Shown: positions 1-7,287 of the stretch, in pieces | Position numbering within the stretch: position 1 is the stretch's first letter | How the letters are laid out: every line of letters starts with the position of its first letter | DNA from: Archaeoglobi archaeon | Lineage (GTDB): Archaea; Halobacteriota; Archaeoglobi; Archaeoglobales; Archaeoglobaceae | Assembly (NCBI GenBank): GCA_004347865.1 | Contig: QNUZ01000086.1 | Coordinates: 1 to 9,290 of the forward strand | Length of the DNA: 9,290 bases | Direction: 5' to 3' | Notes under the pieces: model-generated | What the model was told of the DNA's origin: nothing | What the model saw: only the letters and a program-made list of their open reading frames with translations | Databases searched by the model: none | Made by a program: the position numbers and the translations under genes

Positions 1-598
1 GGCTTGTGCGATTTATGGATCGCTACTTTTCATTTCAGGCTTCTTTTTGGCTTTATACGTGAGCGTTGAATTTGCATTTGTACTCTTTTTGGGTTTGATT
101 TTCGATATTCTCGTTTATACTGTGATTTTGAAAAGAAAAAGTCCCTACTCTATTATTTTTGGTGGAATCGCTGGTGCAATGCCTGCTTTGGCTGGATGGG
201 TCGCGGTTAAAGGTTTCAGTTTGCCTGGATTCTTGATTGCGGGCATTGTGCTTCTATGGATTCCATCACACATATGGTTCATCGCAATGCACTACGAAGA
301 AGATTACAGAAAAGCTGGAATTCCCATGCTCCCTCTGGTTGTTGGAATTAAGAAGACATCGCAAGTAATTGCCTTTTCAACTTTCTTGATGCTTCTTCTT
401 TCGATCGCTATATATTTCTCAGTGCCTTTATCACCCGTTTACCTAGCAATCGCAGTTCCGGCAATTTTGATTTACCTCACAAAAGTTATAAAATTCTACA
501 GGAATCCGAAAAAGGATTTGACAAAAAGGATGTACAAGCTAGCAAGCATAACACTTTCAGCCGTCTTTGCCGCCATGCTATTCGGTGCATTTTTATAA
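1..598 (+). CDS. ctaB: UbiA-family prenyltransferase, probable heme O synthase (protoheme IX farnesyltransferase), 5'-truncated by window edge
   Basis: The frame is open from base 2, so the gene starts upstream of the window; an apparent TTG start at base 47 is only an internal Leu codon. About 198 residues are visible, roughly the C-terminal two thirds. They hold several hydrophobic segments and the cytoplasmic loop signature typical of CtaB/Cox10: YTVILKRKSP, then GGIAGAMPALAGW, then an EEDYRKAGIPMLP loop carrying the second Asp-rich site. Known family members attach a farnesyl group from farnesyl diphosphate to the vinyl group of heme B in the membrane, giving heme O. The first Asp-rich motif (NxxxD type) would lie outside the window. 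Another UbiA activity, such as archaeal lipid or quinone prenylation, is possible, but the SP-GG-AGAMP and AGIPMLP motifs favour CtaB. The TAA stop at 596-598 lies within the putative TATA box of serS, only 22 nt before that gene. Confidence 0.78.
   Translation, partial: ACAIYGSLLFISGFFLALYVSVEFAFVLFLGLIFDILVYTVILKRKSPYSIIFGGIAGAMPALAGWVAVKGFSLPGFLIAGIVLLWIPSHIWFIAMHYEEDYRKAGIPMLPLVVGIKKTSQVIAFSTFLMLLLSIAIYFSVPLSPVYLAIAVPAILIYLTKVIKFYRNPKKDLTKRMYKLASITLSAVFAAMLFGAFL
590..598 (+). promoter_or_regulatory. TATA box for a leaderless serS transcript
   Basis: The 9-base stretch TTTTTATAA matches the A/T-rich archaeal TATA element and is the only such element just before serS. Its centre (about 595) is 26 nt before the ATG at 621. 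In archaea transcription usually starts about 25-27 nt downstream of the TATA centre, so the mRNA would begin at or next to the start codon. In agreement, no Shine-Dalgarno sequence is visible between 599 and 620. The last three bases are the stop codon of the upstream gene. No convincing purine-rich BRE is seen upstream. Assignment is by position and pattern only. Confidence 0.55.
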
Positions 599-620
599 CC
601 TTAATGCAAAAGCTTGTTCG

Positions 621-1973
621 ATGTGGAGCATACTCAAAGCTCTGAGAGAGAATCCTGAAGTTCTTTATGAATCCCAAAGAAAACGTGGAATGGACGTCGG
701 GATCGTAGAGAGGGCTGTAGAACTTGACAAAACCTGGAGAGAGAAGCTTAAAGAGACAAATGCGCTTAGAAAGAAGAGAAATGAGCTTTCCAAACAGTTA
801 AAGGAAAATAGAGATCCAAAGCTCATTGAGGAGGCAAAAAGGATTAGTGAAGAGGTAAAGAAGGCGGAAGAAGATCTGAAAAAACTCGAAAGTGAACTGG
901 AAAAGCTTCTTCTTTCAATTCCCAACATAATTCACGAAAGCGTTCCTGTTGGCAAGGATGACAAAGAAAACGTTCCTGTACGCTATTGGGGGAAGGCAAA
1001 GGTTTATTTCGAAGATGTTGACAATTTCTTGGATATCACCAGAGGAATGGCTGAATACGAAGTCACGGACTTCAAGCCAGTGGGTCATGCAGACGCAGTT
1101 GAGCTTTTTGGCTGGGCAGATATTGGGAGAGCGGCAAAAATTGCGGGTTCAAGATTTTATTTTCTGCTTAGCGATCTTCTATGGCTGGACTTTGCCTTAA
1201 CACTCTACGCACTAGACTACTTATCTAAAAAGGGATTTAAAATTCTCCTTCCTCCATTCATGCTGAAAAGAGAAGCTTACGCTGGCGTAACAGCTTTTAG
1301 CGATTTCGAAGATGTGATTTACAAAATCGAGGGTGAAGATCTACACCTAATTGCAACAAGCGAGCATGCGATTGCAGCAATGCACATGAACGAAACACTT
1401 GAAGAAGACGAGCTTCCAATGCTCTACGCTGGCTTCAGTCCTTGCTTTAGAAAAGAGGCTGGAGCGCATGGAAAAGACACAAAGGGAATATTCCGAGTTC
1501 ATCAATTCAACAAAGTAGAGCAGTTTGTTTTCTGTTCGCCTGAGAATAGCTGGGAATGGCATGAGAAGCTTTTAGAGAATGCAGAAAAGCTCTGGCAAGG
1601 TCTTGGAATACCCTACCGGGTCGTGAATATCTGCACAGGGGATCTCGGGATAGTTGCGGCTAAGAAATACGATCTCGAAGCCTGGATGCCATCCCAGGCT
1701 ACCTATAGAGAAATGGTTTCATGCAGCAACTGCACGGACTGGCAGAGTTACAGGCTAAATATAAGGTTTGCTGAGAGAAAGGGAATGCCGAGCAAGGGTT
1801 TTGTCCACACCCTGAATTCCACAGCCATAGCTACAACGAGAGCGATAACCGCAATCATCGAGAACTATCAGCTCGAGGATGGCAGAGTTGAGATCCCCAA
1901 AGTGCTAAGAAAGTATTTAGAAAACATTGAAGCGGCGCCAAAAGACTACATAACCCCCAAGAAGCTCTCGTAA
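621..1973 (+). CDS. serS: Seryl-tRNA synthetase, canonical class II type
   Basis: This cytoplasmic enzyme charges tRNA-Ser (and tRNA-Sec where present) with serine using ATP. The 450-residue product has the full family layout. Residues 1-110 form the N-terminal tRNA-binding arm, with a long Lys/Glu-rich antiparallel coiled coil at about 30-98. The class II core follows: a motif 1 region near PPFMLKREA (211-219), the TxE loop TSE (246-248), motif 2 with FRKEAGAHGKDTKGIFRVHQF (split here as 276-285 and 286-296), and motif 3 at about 398-421 with Arg407 in ATTRAITA. It is the common SerRS, not the rare methanogen type. The frame is open 54 bases further upstream, but I start at ATG 621 because MWSILKALRENPE matches the usual SerRS N-terminus and the longer version would overlap ctaB. 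The gene probably has its own leaderless promoter, and its 3' end overlaps the convergent peptidase gene by 28 bp. Confidence 0.97.
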   Translation: MWSILKALRENPEVLYESQRKRGMDVGIVERAVELDKTWREKLKETNALRKKRNELSKQLKENRDPKLIEEAKRISEEVKKAEEDLKKLESELEKLLLSIPNIIHESVPVGKDDKENVPVRYWGKAKVYFEDVDNFLDITRGMAEYEVTDFKPVGHADAVELFGWADIGRAAKIAGSRFYFLLSDLLWLDFALTLYALDYLSKKGFKILLPPFMLKREAYAGVTAFSDFEDVIYKIEGEDLHLIATSEHAIAAMHMNETLEEDELPMLYAGFSPCFRKEAGAHGKDTKGIFRVHQFNKVEQFVFCSPENSWEWHEKLLENAEKLWQGLGIPYRVVNICTGDLGIVAAKKYDLEAWMPSQATYREMVSCSNCTDWQSYRLNIRFAERKGMPSKGFVHTLNSTAIATTRAITAIIENYQLEDGRVEIPKVLRKYLENIEAAPKDYITPKKLS

Positions 1974-3040
1974 GGCGTCAAAACTTCGCAATCGTTCTCT
2001 CTTATTAGCACCACGTCTTCTATCCTAACTCCGCCTATTTTTTTGTAGTAGAGCCCGGGCTCAATCGTGACAACCATTCCGCTTTTAAGTTCTACGTCAA
2101 CATCGCCAAGTCTCGGTTCTTCATGAACCTCAAGACCTATTCCGTGCCCTGTAGAGTGTATAAAACCTTCTCCACTTTTAGTCTCATATCCGTAGCTTTT
2201 CAGGCAATCTTTCACCGTATTATGCACATCTCTACCGTTAACCCCATCCCTGAGCATAGAGATGGCATTTTTCTGGGCTTCAATTACCGCTCTTAGCATC
2301 TCCTCGATTTCTGTATTATTCCGAATCAAAATCGTCCTGGTGAAGTCGGCAAAATATCCTGTGCTTGGGTTTTTTGGAAAAATGTCTACGAGTAAATGAT
2401 CCTCAACCCTTCCTCTACCGATTTCATGCGGGTCTGCAGAGAGTTTACCCGTAGAGCAAATCGTATCTTCTGCTATCAGGCCCAAAGAATATAACTCCCT
2501 CTCAATAAGCTTTCGAGCAAATTCGCAGGTGAAGTTCTTTTTAAATTTCAGTTTGTTTAGAAACTTTTCAAAGGCTTTAAGGAGCTTAATACAATTTTGC
2601 CTGATTTTAAATACTTCTTCAGCTCTTTTCACAGCCCTTAGCTTTAAAAAGGGATTTTCAATTACTTCTACTTCAAAGCTCCTTTGGAGTTCGAAAGCCA
2701 AAAATGCAGGGAAATCTGTGGGAATTAACACCTTTTTAGCTCTTCCTTCCTTTAATCTCTCGATGAGGATTTCTGCAATAGCCTTCCTTGAATTTCCAAG
2801 CTCCCTAATTTTTTCCTCATAGCCAAGTTTTTCGAAACTTGCTATTTCCTTAACCCTGCTTTCTCTAAGCGCCCTTCCAAGCTCCATTTCAGGAAGAACT
2901 AGCAGTTCCGTACCATCAGCACCTAAGATGTAAAACATCGAAGCATTACTTTTGAATTTCGTTGCGTAAAAGAAGTTAGCATTGCCGGAGTGCTGAACGA
3001 AAAAATCCGCATTTTTCTCTCTAAGTGATTCAATCACCAT
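1946..3040 (-). CDS. pepQ: M24-family metallopeptidase, Xaa-Pro aminopeptidase/dipeptidase-like
   Basis: The 364-residue product has a creatinase-like N-terminal domain (about 1-135) followed by a pita-bread catalytic domain. All five metal ligands of family M24 are visible: Asp219 (LLVDIFP), Asp232 (YFADFTRT), His299 (HSTGHGIGLEVHE), Glu327 (VTIEPGLYY) and Glu341 (GVRIEDV). Known relatives use two divalent metal ions to cleave a residue from the N-terminal side of proline in peptides or dipeptides; which of the two cannot be told here. The two Asp ligands are 13 residues apart instead of the 11 usual in prolidase. I start at ATG 3040, which overlaps the upstream hydratase stop in ATGGTGA and has a weak AGGA site 7 nt before it. 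An in-frame TTG at 3058 would add six residues. No signal peptide is seen, so the protein should be cytoplasmic. The 3' end overlaps convergent serS. Confidence 0.88.
   Translation of the reverse strand: MVIESLREKNADFFVQHSGNANFFYATKFKSNASMFYILGADGTELLVLPEMELGRALRESRVKEIASFEKLGYEEKIRELGNSRKAIAEILIERLKEGRAKKVLIPTDFPAFLAFELQRSFEVEVIENPFLKLRAVKRAEEVFKIRQNCIKLLKAFEKFLNKLKFKKNFTCEFARKLIERELYSLGLIAEDTICSTGKLSADPHEIGRGRVEDHLLVDIFPKNPSTGYFADFTRTILIRNNTEIEEMLRAVIEAQKNAISMLRDGVNGRDVHNTVKDCLKSYGYETKSGEGFIHSTGHGIGLEVHEEPRLGDVDVELKSGMVVTIEPGLYYKKIGGVRIEDVVLIRENDCEVLTPYESFLGVM
2038..2044 (+). terminator. Possible oligo-T terminator for serS
   Basis: A run of seven T on the plus strand lies 65-71 nt after the serS stop codon, inside the antisense strand of the peptidase gene. 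Archaeal intrinsic termination often needs only a U-rich tract, so this is the nearest good candidate. The same bases encode a Lys-Lys pair (AAA AAA) in the peptidase, so the run may only reflect its coding sequence. No strong stem is seen in front of it. Confidence 0.3.
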
Positions 3041-3489
3041 AAAAGAATCCTGGCCCAACCCTCCGCCACGACTTTATCTCCTACCTTGCAGACGGCATTC
3101 ACTTTGAGTCTATTCTTTTCCCTTTCAACAACTTCACATTCAGCTGTTACAAGATCACCTATTCTAACAGGCGAGGTATACTTAAAGCTGGTTTCCAGCA
3201 GAACCACAGTGCCCGGGAGCATCGCCAAAGCCGTGGAAACAAGGCTAGTGGTGAGCATTCCGTGCGCAACTCTACCACCAAATTTTGTCCTTTTAGCAAA
3301 CTCCTCATCAAAATGTATCGGATTCATGTCTCCAGAAACAAGACCGAAAAGCTGGATATCTGCCTCACTGATCTTTTTAGAAAAGCTAAACCTGAATCCA
3401 ACATCGACTTCCCCAGAAAGCTTTTTGAATTCCCTGTAATCCCCGCCAAGCTTCAAGTAAAGACCCTTAAGCTCAGAAAAACTTGGCAT
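3034..3489 (-). CDS. MaoC-like (R)-specific enoyl-CoA hydratase, single hot-dog domain
   Basis: The 151-residue protein is a single MaoC/hydratase-2 hot-dog domain with about 25 extra N-terminal residues. The hydratase 2 signature is complete: SGDMNPIHFDEEFA at 52-65, with catalytic Asp54 and His59 and the conserved Asn56, then KFGGRVAHGML at 69-79. Family members add water to trans-2-enoyl-CoA to give (R)-3-hydroxyacyl-CoA, in fatty-acid turnover or short-chain CoA metabolism; the true acyl substrate is not readable from the sequence. ATG 3489 is the only clear start, since no ATG, GTG or TTG occurs near the domain boundary. The gene lies 31 nt after atpD with no Shine-Dalgarno but with a TATA-like box, so it is probably read from its own leaderless transcript. 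Its TGA stop overlaps the peptidase start by 7 nt, which suggests the two are co-translated. Confidence 0.88.
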   Translation of the reverse strand: MPSFSELKGLYLKLGGDYREFKKLSGEVDVGFRFSFSKKISEADIQLFGLVSGDMNPIHFDEEFAKRTKFGGRVAHGMLTTSLVSTALAMLPGTVVLLETSFKYTSPVRIGDLVTAECEVVEREKNRLKVNAVCKVGDKVVAEGWARILLW

Positions 3490-3509
3490 GAAGTAAGTAA
3501 AAAGAAGAG

Positions 3510-3517
3510 CTATAAAA
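3510..3517 (-). promoter_or_regulatory. TATA box for the hydratase-peptidase pair
   Basis: In the 31-nt gap between atpD and the MaoC-like gene the minus strand reads TTTTATAG. Its centre is about 25 nt before the ATG at 3489. As with serS, this is the right distance for a transcript that begins at the start codon, and no Shine-Dalgarno sequence is present. A short T-rich tract with a run of five T (3499-3503) lies between the box and the ATG and might weakly terminate the ATP synthase message. Read-through from the operon is also possible. Confidence 0.5.
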
Positions 3518-3520
3518 GAC

Positions 3521-4150
3521 TTACCTCTTAGCCTTCTTCATCTTGAGCTTCTTCAGCCTTATTATGTTCTCTCTATCCATTTCCTCTAGCTTGAATGTTA
3601 TGAACCTTTCAAGCTCTTTCATTCTCGGAATAACTCTGTATTCAAGTGCGTTAACCCTGCGTTTTGTTCTCTCAATCTCTTCCAGCAGTTTTCTTATAGT
3701 TGTCTCAATCTCTGCAACTTCTAGTATCGAATCTACTAGTTCTTCATAAGCTGTTACTGCTTCATCAACTCTTACGCTTGTGCTCAGAATACCATACGGC
3801 TTCTCTATTGCTCTCCTCGCAACCTTCTCCCTTTTTATTACAGGCACCACAACACCCATTATGCTCTTCTTTTTAACGGTGAAACTAGGAGGAATCCGGC
3901 AACATGAAAGGGCAATGGAACGCAACGCAGGAAATCCATCGACAGCCATTGCAATCAAAAGCTTCTGCTGGGCTTTGTTGTAATTTTCCACCATTTTCTG
4001 AATTGCAACCTTTGCTTCCTCGAGAAGCTCCCTGAATTCCATTATCAGCCCATCTCTCTTCATCTTCAGCAGTGAGTGACCGCGAACTGCCATCCTTATT
4101 CTTCTTCTTAACTTTATGAGCTCCATTCGTGTCGGTTGAACTTCTGCCAT
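3521..4150 (-). CDS. atpD: A-type ATP synthase subunit D (central shaft)
   Basis: The 209-residue protein matches V/A-type subunit D, the coiled-coil shaft that turns inside the A3B3 head and passes torque from the membrane ring. The N-terminal helix starts with the family pattern PTRMELIKLRRRI (6-18) followed by GHSLLKMKRDGL (24-35). The C-terminal helix (about 130-200) contains RRVNALEYRVIPRM (164-177), another hallmark. The middle holds the usual variable region, with a Cys-Cys pair at 83-84, and the end is very rich in lysine. It is the last gene of the operon. The ATG at 4150 follows the atpB stop by 18 nt and has a good ribosome binding site (AGGGGAG, 4154-4160), the only junction in this operon where the site lies wholly between genes. 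Confidence 0.97.
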   Translation of the reverse strand: MAEVQPTRMELIKLRRRIRMAVRGHSLLKMKRDGLIMEFRELLEEAKVAIQKMVENYNKAQQKLLIAMAVDGFPALRSIALSCCRIPPSFTVKKKSIMGVVVPVIKREKVARRAIEKPYGILSTSVRVDEAVTAYEELVDSILEVAEIETTIRKLLEEIERTKRRVNALEYRVIPRMKELERFITFKLEEMDRENIIRLKKLKMKKAKR

Positions 4151-4153
4151 GGT

Positions 4154-4160
4154 CTCCCCT
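4154..4160 (-). promoter_or_regulatory. Ribosome binding site of atpD
   Basis: AGGGGAG on the minus strand ends 3 nt before the ATG at 4150 and resembles the archaeal anti-16S pattern AGGAGGTGATC. It lies in the 18-nt gap between atpB and atpD. Confidence 0.65.
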
Positions 4161-4168
4161 TTAAAAAA

Positions 4169-5554
4169 TTAGGAAGCTTTCTTCTTCCTGTACGCAGGAT
4201 GATATTTCTCAATGTATTTTCTTTCAATCTTTGTCAGCTCCCTTTCAGGAAGCATCGCCAGAAGCTCCCACCCCAGATCAAGCGTTGTTTCAATGTCTCT
4301 ATCCTCATATTTGCCCTGATTCACGAATCTGCGCTCGAATTCGTCTGCAAATTTCAGGAATTTCCTGTCCCTTTCACTCAGCGCTTCTTCGCCAACTATT
4401 GCAACCAGTCCTCTAAGATCCACACCCTCCGCGTAAGCCGCGTACATCTGGTCGTTCCACTGCTTGTGGTCGTCTCTCGTCATTCCTTCTCCGATTCCTT
4501 CCTTCATCAGCCTGCTAAGAGACGGGAGCACGTTAATAGGCGGATAAATGCCCTTTGCATGCAGTTCTCTGCTAAGCACGATCTGCCCTTCGGTTATATA
4601 GCCTGTTAGATCGGGTATCGGGTGGGTAATGTCGTCAGCGGGCATTGTGAGTATCGGGAATTGTGTTATCGTCCCCTTCCTCCCACGGATTCTTCCAGCT
4701 CTTTCGTAGATCGTGGCCAGGTCCGTGTACATGTAGCCTGGATAACCTCTTCTTCCAGGAACTTCCTCTCTCGCTGCGCTGATCTCTCGCAGTGCTTCAC
4801 AGTAGTTAGTCATGTCCGTTAGTATGACAAGAACGTGGTAGTCATAGGTGTACGCAAGATACTCCGCAGCCGTCAGCGCCATTCTTGGCGTGATTATTCT
4901 CTCAATTGCGGGATCCTTTGCAAGATTGAGGAAAACCACAGCTCTTTCAAGAGCGCCCGTTCTCTCAAACTCCTTCATGAATTGATAAGCCTCCTCATAG
5001 GTTATTCCCATTGCCGCGAAAACTACTGCGAATTCCTCAGCTTGGCCGCGAACCTTTGCTTGGCGAGCGATTTGCAGAGCAATATCATTATGCGGTAAAC
5101 CGCTTCCGCTGAATATTGGAAGCTTTTGGCCGCGAACGAGAGTATTCATTCCATCAATGGCTGAAATTCCTGTCTGGATGAATTCCCTTGGATACTTTCT
5201 CGCGTAGGGGTTAATTGCAGAACCAATGATCGGAATTCTCTCCTCCGGAATTATTGGAGGCCCGCCATCGATTGGTTCGCCTGAACCGCTCAGAATTCTC
5301 CCAAGCAAATCTTTTGAACAGCTAAGCTTAACTATGTCGCCAGTAAAGCGAACAGCACAGCTCTTATCAATGCCCCTCGTGCCCTCAAACATCTGCACGA
5401 CAACAATATTCTTAGAAGTATCCAGAACCTGCCCTTTTCTAGTGGAACCATCAGGAAGCACAACGTTAACAAGCTCCCCGTATGCAACTGGTTTCGTTTT
5501 TTCAACAAAAATAAGAGGACCTGCAACCTGTGTAATCGTCTTGTATTCCTCCAT
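4169..5554 (-). CDS. atpB: A-type ATP synthase subunit B (non-catalytic head subunit)
   Basis: The 461-residue protein is the regulatory nucleotide-binding subunit that alternates with A in the hexameric head. The N-terminal beta barrel begins with YKTITQVAGPLIFVE. The P-loop position is degenerate, reading FSGSGLPHND (148-157) in place of GxxxxGKT, as expected for this non-catalytic subunit. Arg348 in PSLSRLMKEGIG is the likely arginine finger that reaches into the catalytic site of A. Other family blocks are VVFAAMGITYEEA (178-190) and PGRRGYPGYMYTDLA (266-280). A GTG at 5560 would add two residues and overlap the atpA stop, but the GGGGGTG ribosome binding site touches that GTG while lying 5 nt from ATG 5554, so I prefer the ATG. 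Confidence 0.97.
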   Translation of the reverse strand: MEEYKTITQVAGPLIFVEKTKPVAYGELVNVVLPDGSTRKGQVLDTSKNIVVVQMFEGTRGIDKSCAVRFTGDIVKLSCSKDLLGRILSGSGEPIDGGPPIIPEERIPIIGSAINPYARKYPREFIQTGISAIDGMNTLVRGQKLPIFSGSGLPHNDIALQIARQAKVRGQAEEFAVVFAAMGITYEEAYQFMKEFERTGALERAVVFLNLAKDPAIERIITPRMALTAAEYLAYTYDYHVLVILTDMTNYCEALREISAAREEVPGRRGYPGYMYTDLATIYERAGRIRGRKGTITQFPILTMPADDITHPIPDLTGYITEGQIVLSRELHAKGIYPPINVLPSLSRLMKEGIGEGMTRDDHKQWNDQMYAAYAEGVDLRGLVAIVGEEALSERDRKFLKFADEFERRFVNQGKYEDRDIETTLDLGWELLAMLPERELTKIERKYIEKYHPAYRKKKAS

Positions 5555-5556
5555 AA

Positions 5557-7287
5557 TCACACCCCCAAGCTCTTCTTCATCTTTTCAAGCGCCCTACTCA
5601 TCGCAGTCTTGTAATCCCGCTCAAGTTTGCTTCTCATGAACTCATCGAATCCCTCGACTTTCTCGATTTCCTCGTATGTCTTTCCGGCCTCAAGAGCCTT
5701 GTAGAACCAGTCGTTCACCGTTTTTATTGCCTTTAGCATGTCATACTGCTTTCTGACATCGCAGTAGCTGTCGACCTCGTGGTAAGCATATTGCGAGAGA
5801 TAGAAGTCTCTAATAATTCTTGCTACGAGCAAAAGCACTCTCTGAGATTCAGGTAGTGCATCGCTACCGACCAGCATCACTATCTCCTGCAAAGTCGCTT
5901 CTTCTTGCAGAACGCTCATGGCCCACGTTCTAAGCTCATTCCAGTCTGGTGCAACATTTTTCGCATACCAGTCCGCAAGGGTGCCAGTGTACAGACTGTA
6001 GCTAATAAGCCAGTTTATAGCAGGGAAATGTCTTCTACCCGCAAGCTTTGCATCTAATCCCCAGAATGCTTTCACTATTCTCAGAGTGTTCTGAGTAACA
6101 GGTTCGCTGAAATCTCCACCGGGCGGCGAAACCGCACCAACCACACTTACACTTCCGATTTCACCACATAGGGTCTTTACTCTGCCTGCTCTCTCATAGA
6201 ACTCTGCAAGCCTTGAAGCAAGATAGGCTGGATATCCTTCTTCACCGGGCATTTCTTCTAGTCTTCCCGAGAGTTCCCTCATCGCCTCGGCCCATCTGCT
6301 TGTGGAATCCGCTTGCAGCGCTACATCATAACCCATGTCCCTGAAGTATTCTGCAATCGTTATTCCAGTATAAACGCTCGCTTCTCTTGCCGCAACGGGC
6401 ATGTTTGAAGTGTTTGCCACAAGGACTGTTCTGAGCATCAAAGGCTTTCCTGTTCTGGGGTCTATTAGTTCGGGGAACTCTTCTAGAACTTCCGTCATCT
6501 CATTTCCACGCTCTCCGCAGCCGATGTAAACCACTATATTTGCATCGCTCCACTTCGCTAGCTGATGCTGCGTTACTGTTTTTCCGCTTCCGAACGGTCC
6601 TGGAATTGCGGCCGTCCCTCCTTTTGCTATAGGGAAGAATGTATCTAGAATCCTTTGTCCAGTAAGCAGAGGAACCACTGGCGGCAGCTTTTCCACATAT
6701 GGTCTTGGAATCCTTACCGGCCACTTATGGGCCATTTTGAGTTCAGTTCCATCTTCGAGAACTGCTACTGGCTCGTCCACTGTAAAGTTCCCCGAGTAAA
6801 CCTCTTTTACCTTTCCACCTCTTACATTGGGTGGTACTAAAATCCTGTGCTCAACGACTTCGGTTTCCTGAACTTTTCCAATTATCTGCCCTGCCTTAAC
6901 TTCGTCACCCTTTTTGATCAAAGGCTGGAAATCCCACTTCTTCTTTTTGTCGATACCTGGGGCTTCTATTCCTCTGCTGATGAAGTCTCCGCTGATCTCC
7001 TTCAGCAAAGGAAGCGGTCTTTGAACTCCATCGTATATGTTTCCTATAAGCCCTGGACCGAGATCGACGCTCAGCGGCATTCCTGTGTTTACAACTTTCT
7101 CTCCTGGACGGATTCCAGAAGTGTCTTCGTAGACCTGTATCAGAACTTTGTCTCCTGCCAAGCCAACAACTTCCCCCATCAGATTCTCTTCTCCTACCTT
7201 GCAGAGGTCATACATTCTCGCCTTCAGTCTCTCCGCAACGACGAGTGGTCCAGAGATCCTAAATATTTCACCCACGCTCATTTCCAT
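5557..7287 (-). CDS. atpA: A-type ATP synthase subunit A (catalytic head subunit)
   Basis: The 576-residue protein is the catalytic subunit that makes or hydrolyses ATP on the cytoplasmic face. It has the N-terminal barrel, the A-type-specific bulge (about 110-190, with KKGDEVKAGQIIG), then the nucleotide-binding core. The P-loop GPFGSGKT is intact at 230-237 with Lys236. The catalytic Glu259 is in GCGERGNE. The Walker B region is DVALQADSTSRWAEA (321-335), and SPPGGDFSEPVTQ (387-399) is also typical. No intein interrupts the P-loop, in contrast to the same gene in Thermococcales. The helical C-terminal domain ends in a Lys-rich tail. ATG 7287 is chosen because AGGTG lies 7 nt before it. A second ATG at 7281, overlapping the atpF stop as ATGA, is 13 nt from that site and less likely. 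Confidence 0.98.
   Translation of the reverse strand: MEMSVGEIFRISGPLVVAERLKARMYDLCKVGEENLMGEVVGLAGDKVLIQVYEDTSGIRPGEKVVNTGMPLSVDLGPGLIGNIYDGVQRPLPLLKEISGDFISRGIEAPGIDKKKKWDFQPLIKKGDEVKAGQIIGKVQETEVVEHRILVPPNVRGGKVKEVYSGNFTVDEPVAVLEDGTELKMAHKWPVRIPRPYVEKLPPVVPLLTGQRILDTFFPIAKGGTAAIPGPFGSGKTVTQHQLAKWSDANIVVYIGCGERGNEMTEVLEEFPELIDPRTGKPLMLRTVLVANTSNMPVAAREASVYTGITIAEYFRDMGYDVALQADSTSRWAEAMRELSGRLEEMPGEEGYPAYLASRLAEFYERAGRVKTLCGEIGSVSVVGAVSPPGGDFSEPVTQNTLRIVKAFWGLDAKLAGRRHFPAINWLISYSLYTGTLADWYAKNVAPDWNELRTWAMSVLQEEATLQEIVMLVGSDALPESQRVLLLVARIIRDFYLSQYAYHEVDSYCDVRKQYDMLKAIKTVNDWFYKALEAGKTYEEIEKVEGFDEFMRSKLERDYKTAMSRALEKMKKSLGV
5560..5566 (-). promoter_or_regulatory. Ribosome binding site of atpB, decides ATG over GTG
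   Basis: GGGGGTG on the minus strand is made from the last Gly-Val codons of atpA. It sits 5 nt before ATG 5554 and leaves no room for GTG 5560, which is partly inside it. Confidence 0.6.

Noticed and set aside
567..620. 18-codon upstream extension of serS
   Set aside because: It would overlap ctaB and its residues do not resemble SerRS, whereas MWSILKALRENPE at 621 does.
599..620. Short non-coding RNA or tRNA between ctaB and serS
   Set aside because: The gap is only 22 nt, too short for an RNA gene; it is explained by a promoter and transcript start.
5100..5140. Degenerate P-loop in atpB as a damaged catalytic site
   Set aside because: Loss of the GKT Lys is normal for the non-catalytic B subunit of A/V-type ATPases, so it is not a defect.
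4231..5639. Plus-strand open frames of 60-140 codons opposite atpB
   Set aside because: They are antisense to a well-matched conserved gene, have no recognisable family and no start signals; they follow from codon bias.
6570..6605. Possible intein at the P-loop of atpA
   Set aside because: This site hosts inteins in some archaea, but the GPFGSGKT codons here are continuous and the gene has normal length for an intein-free subunit A.
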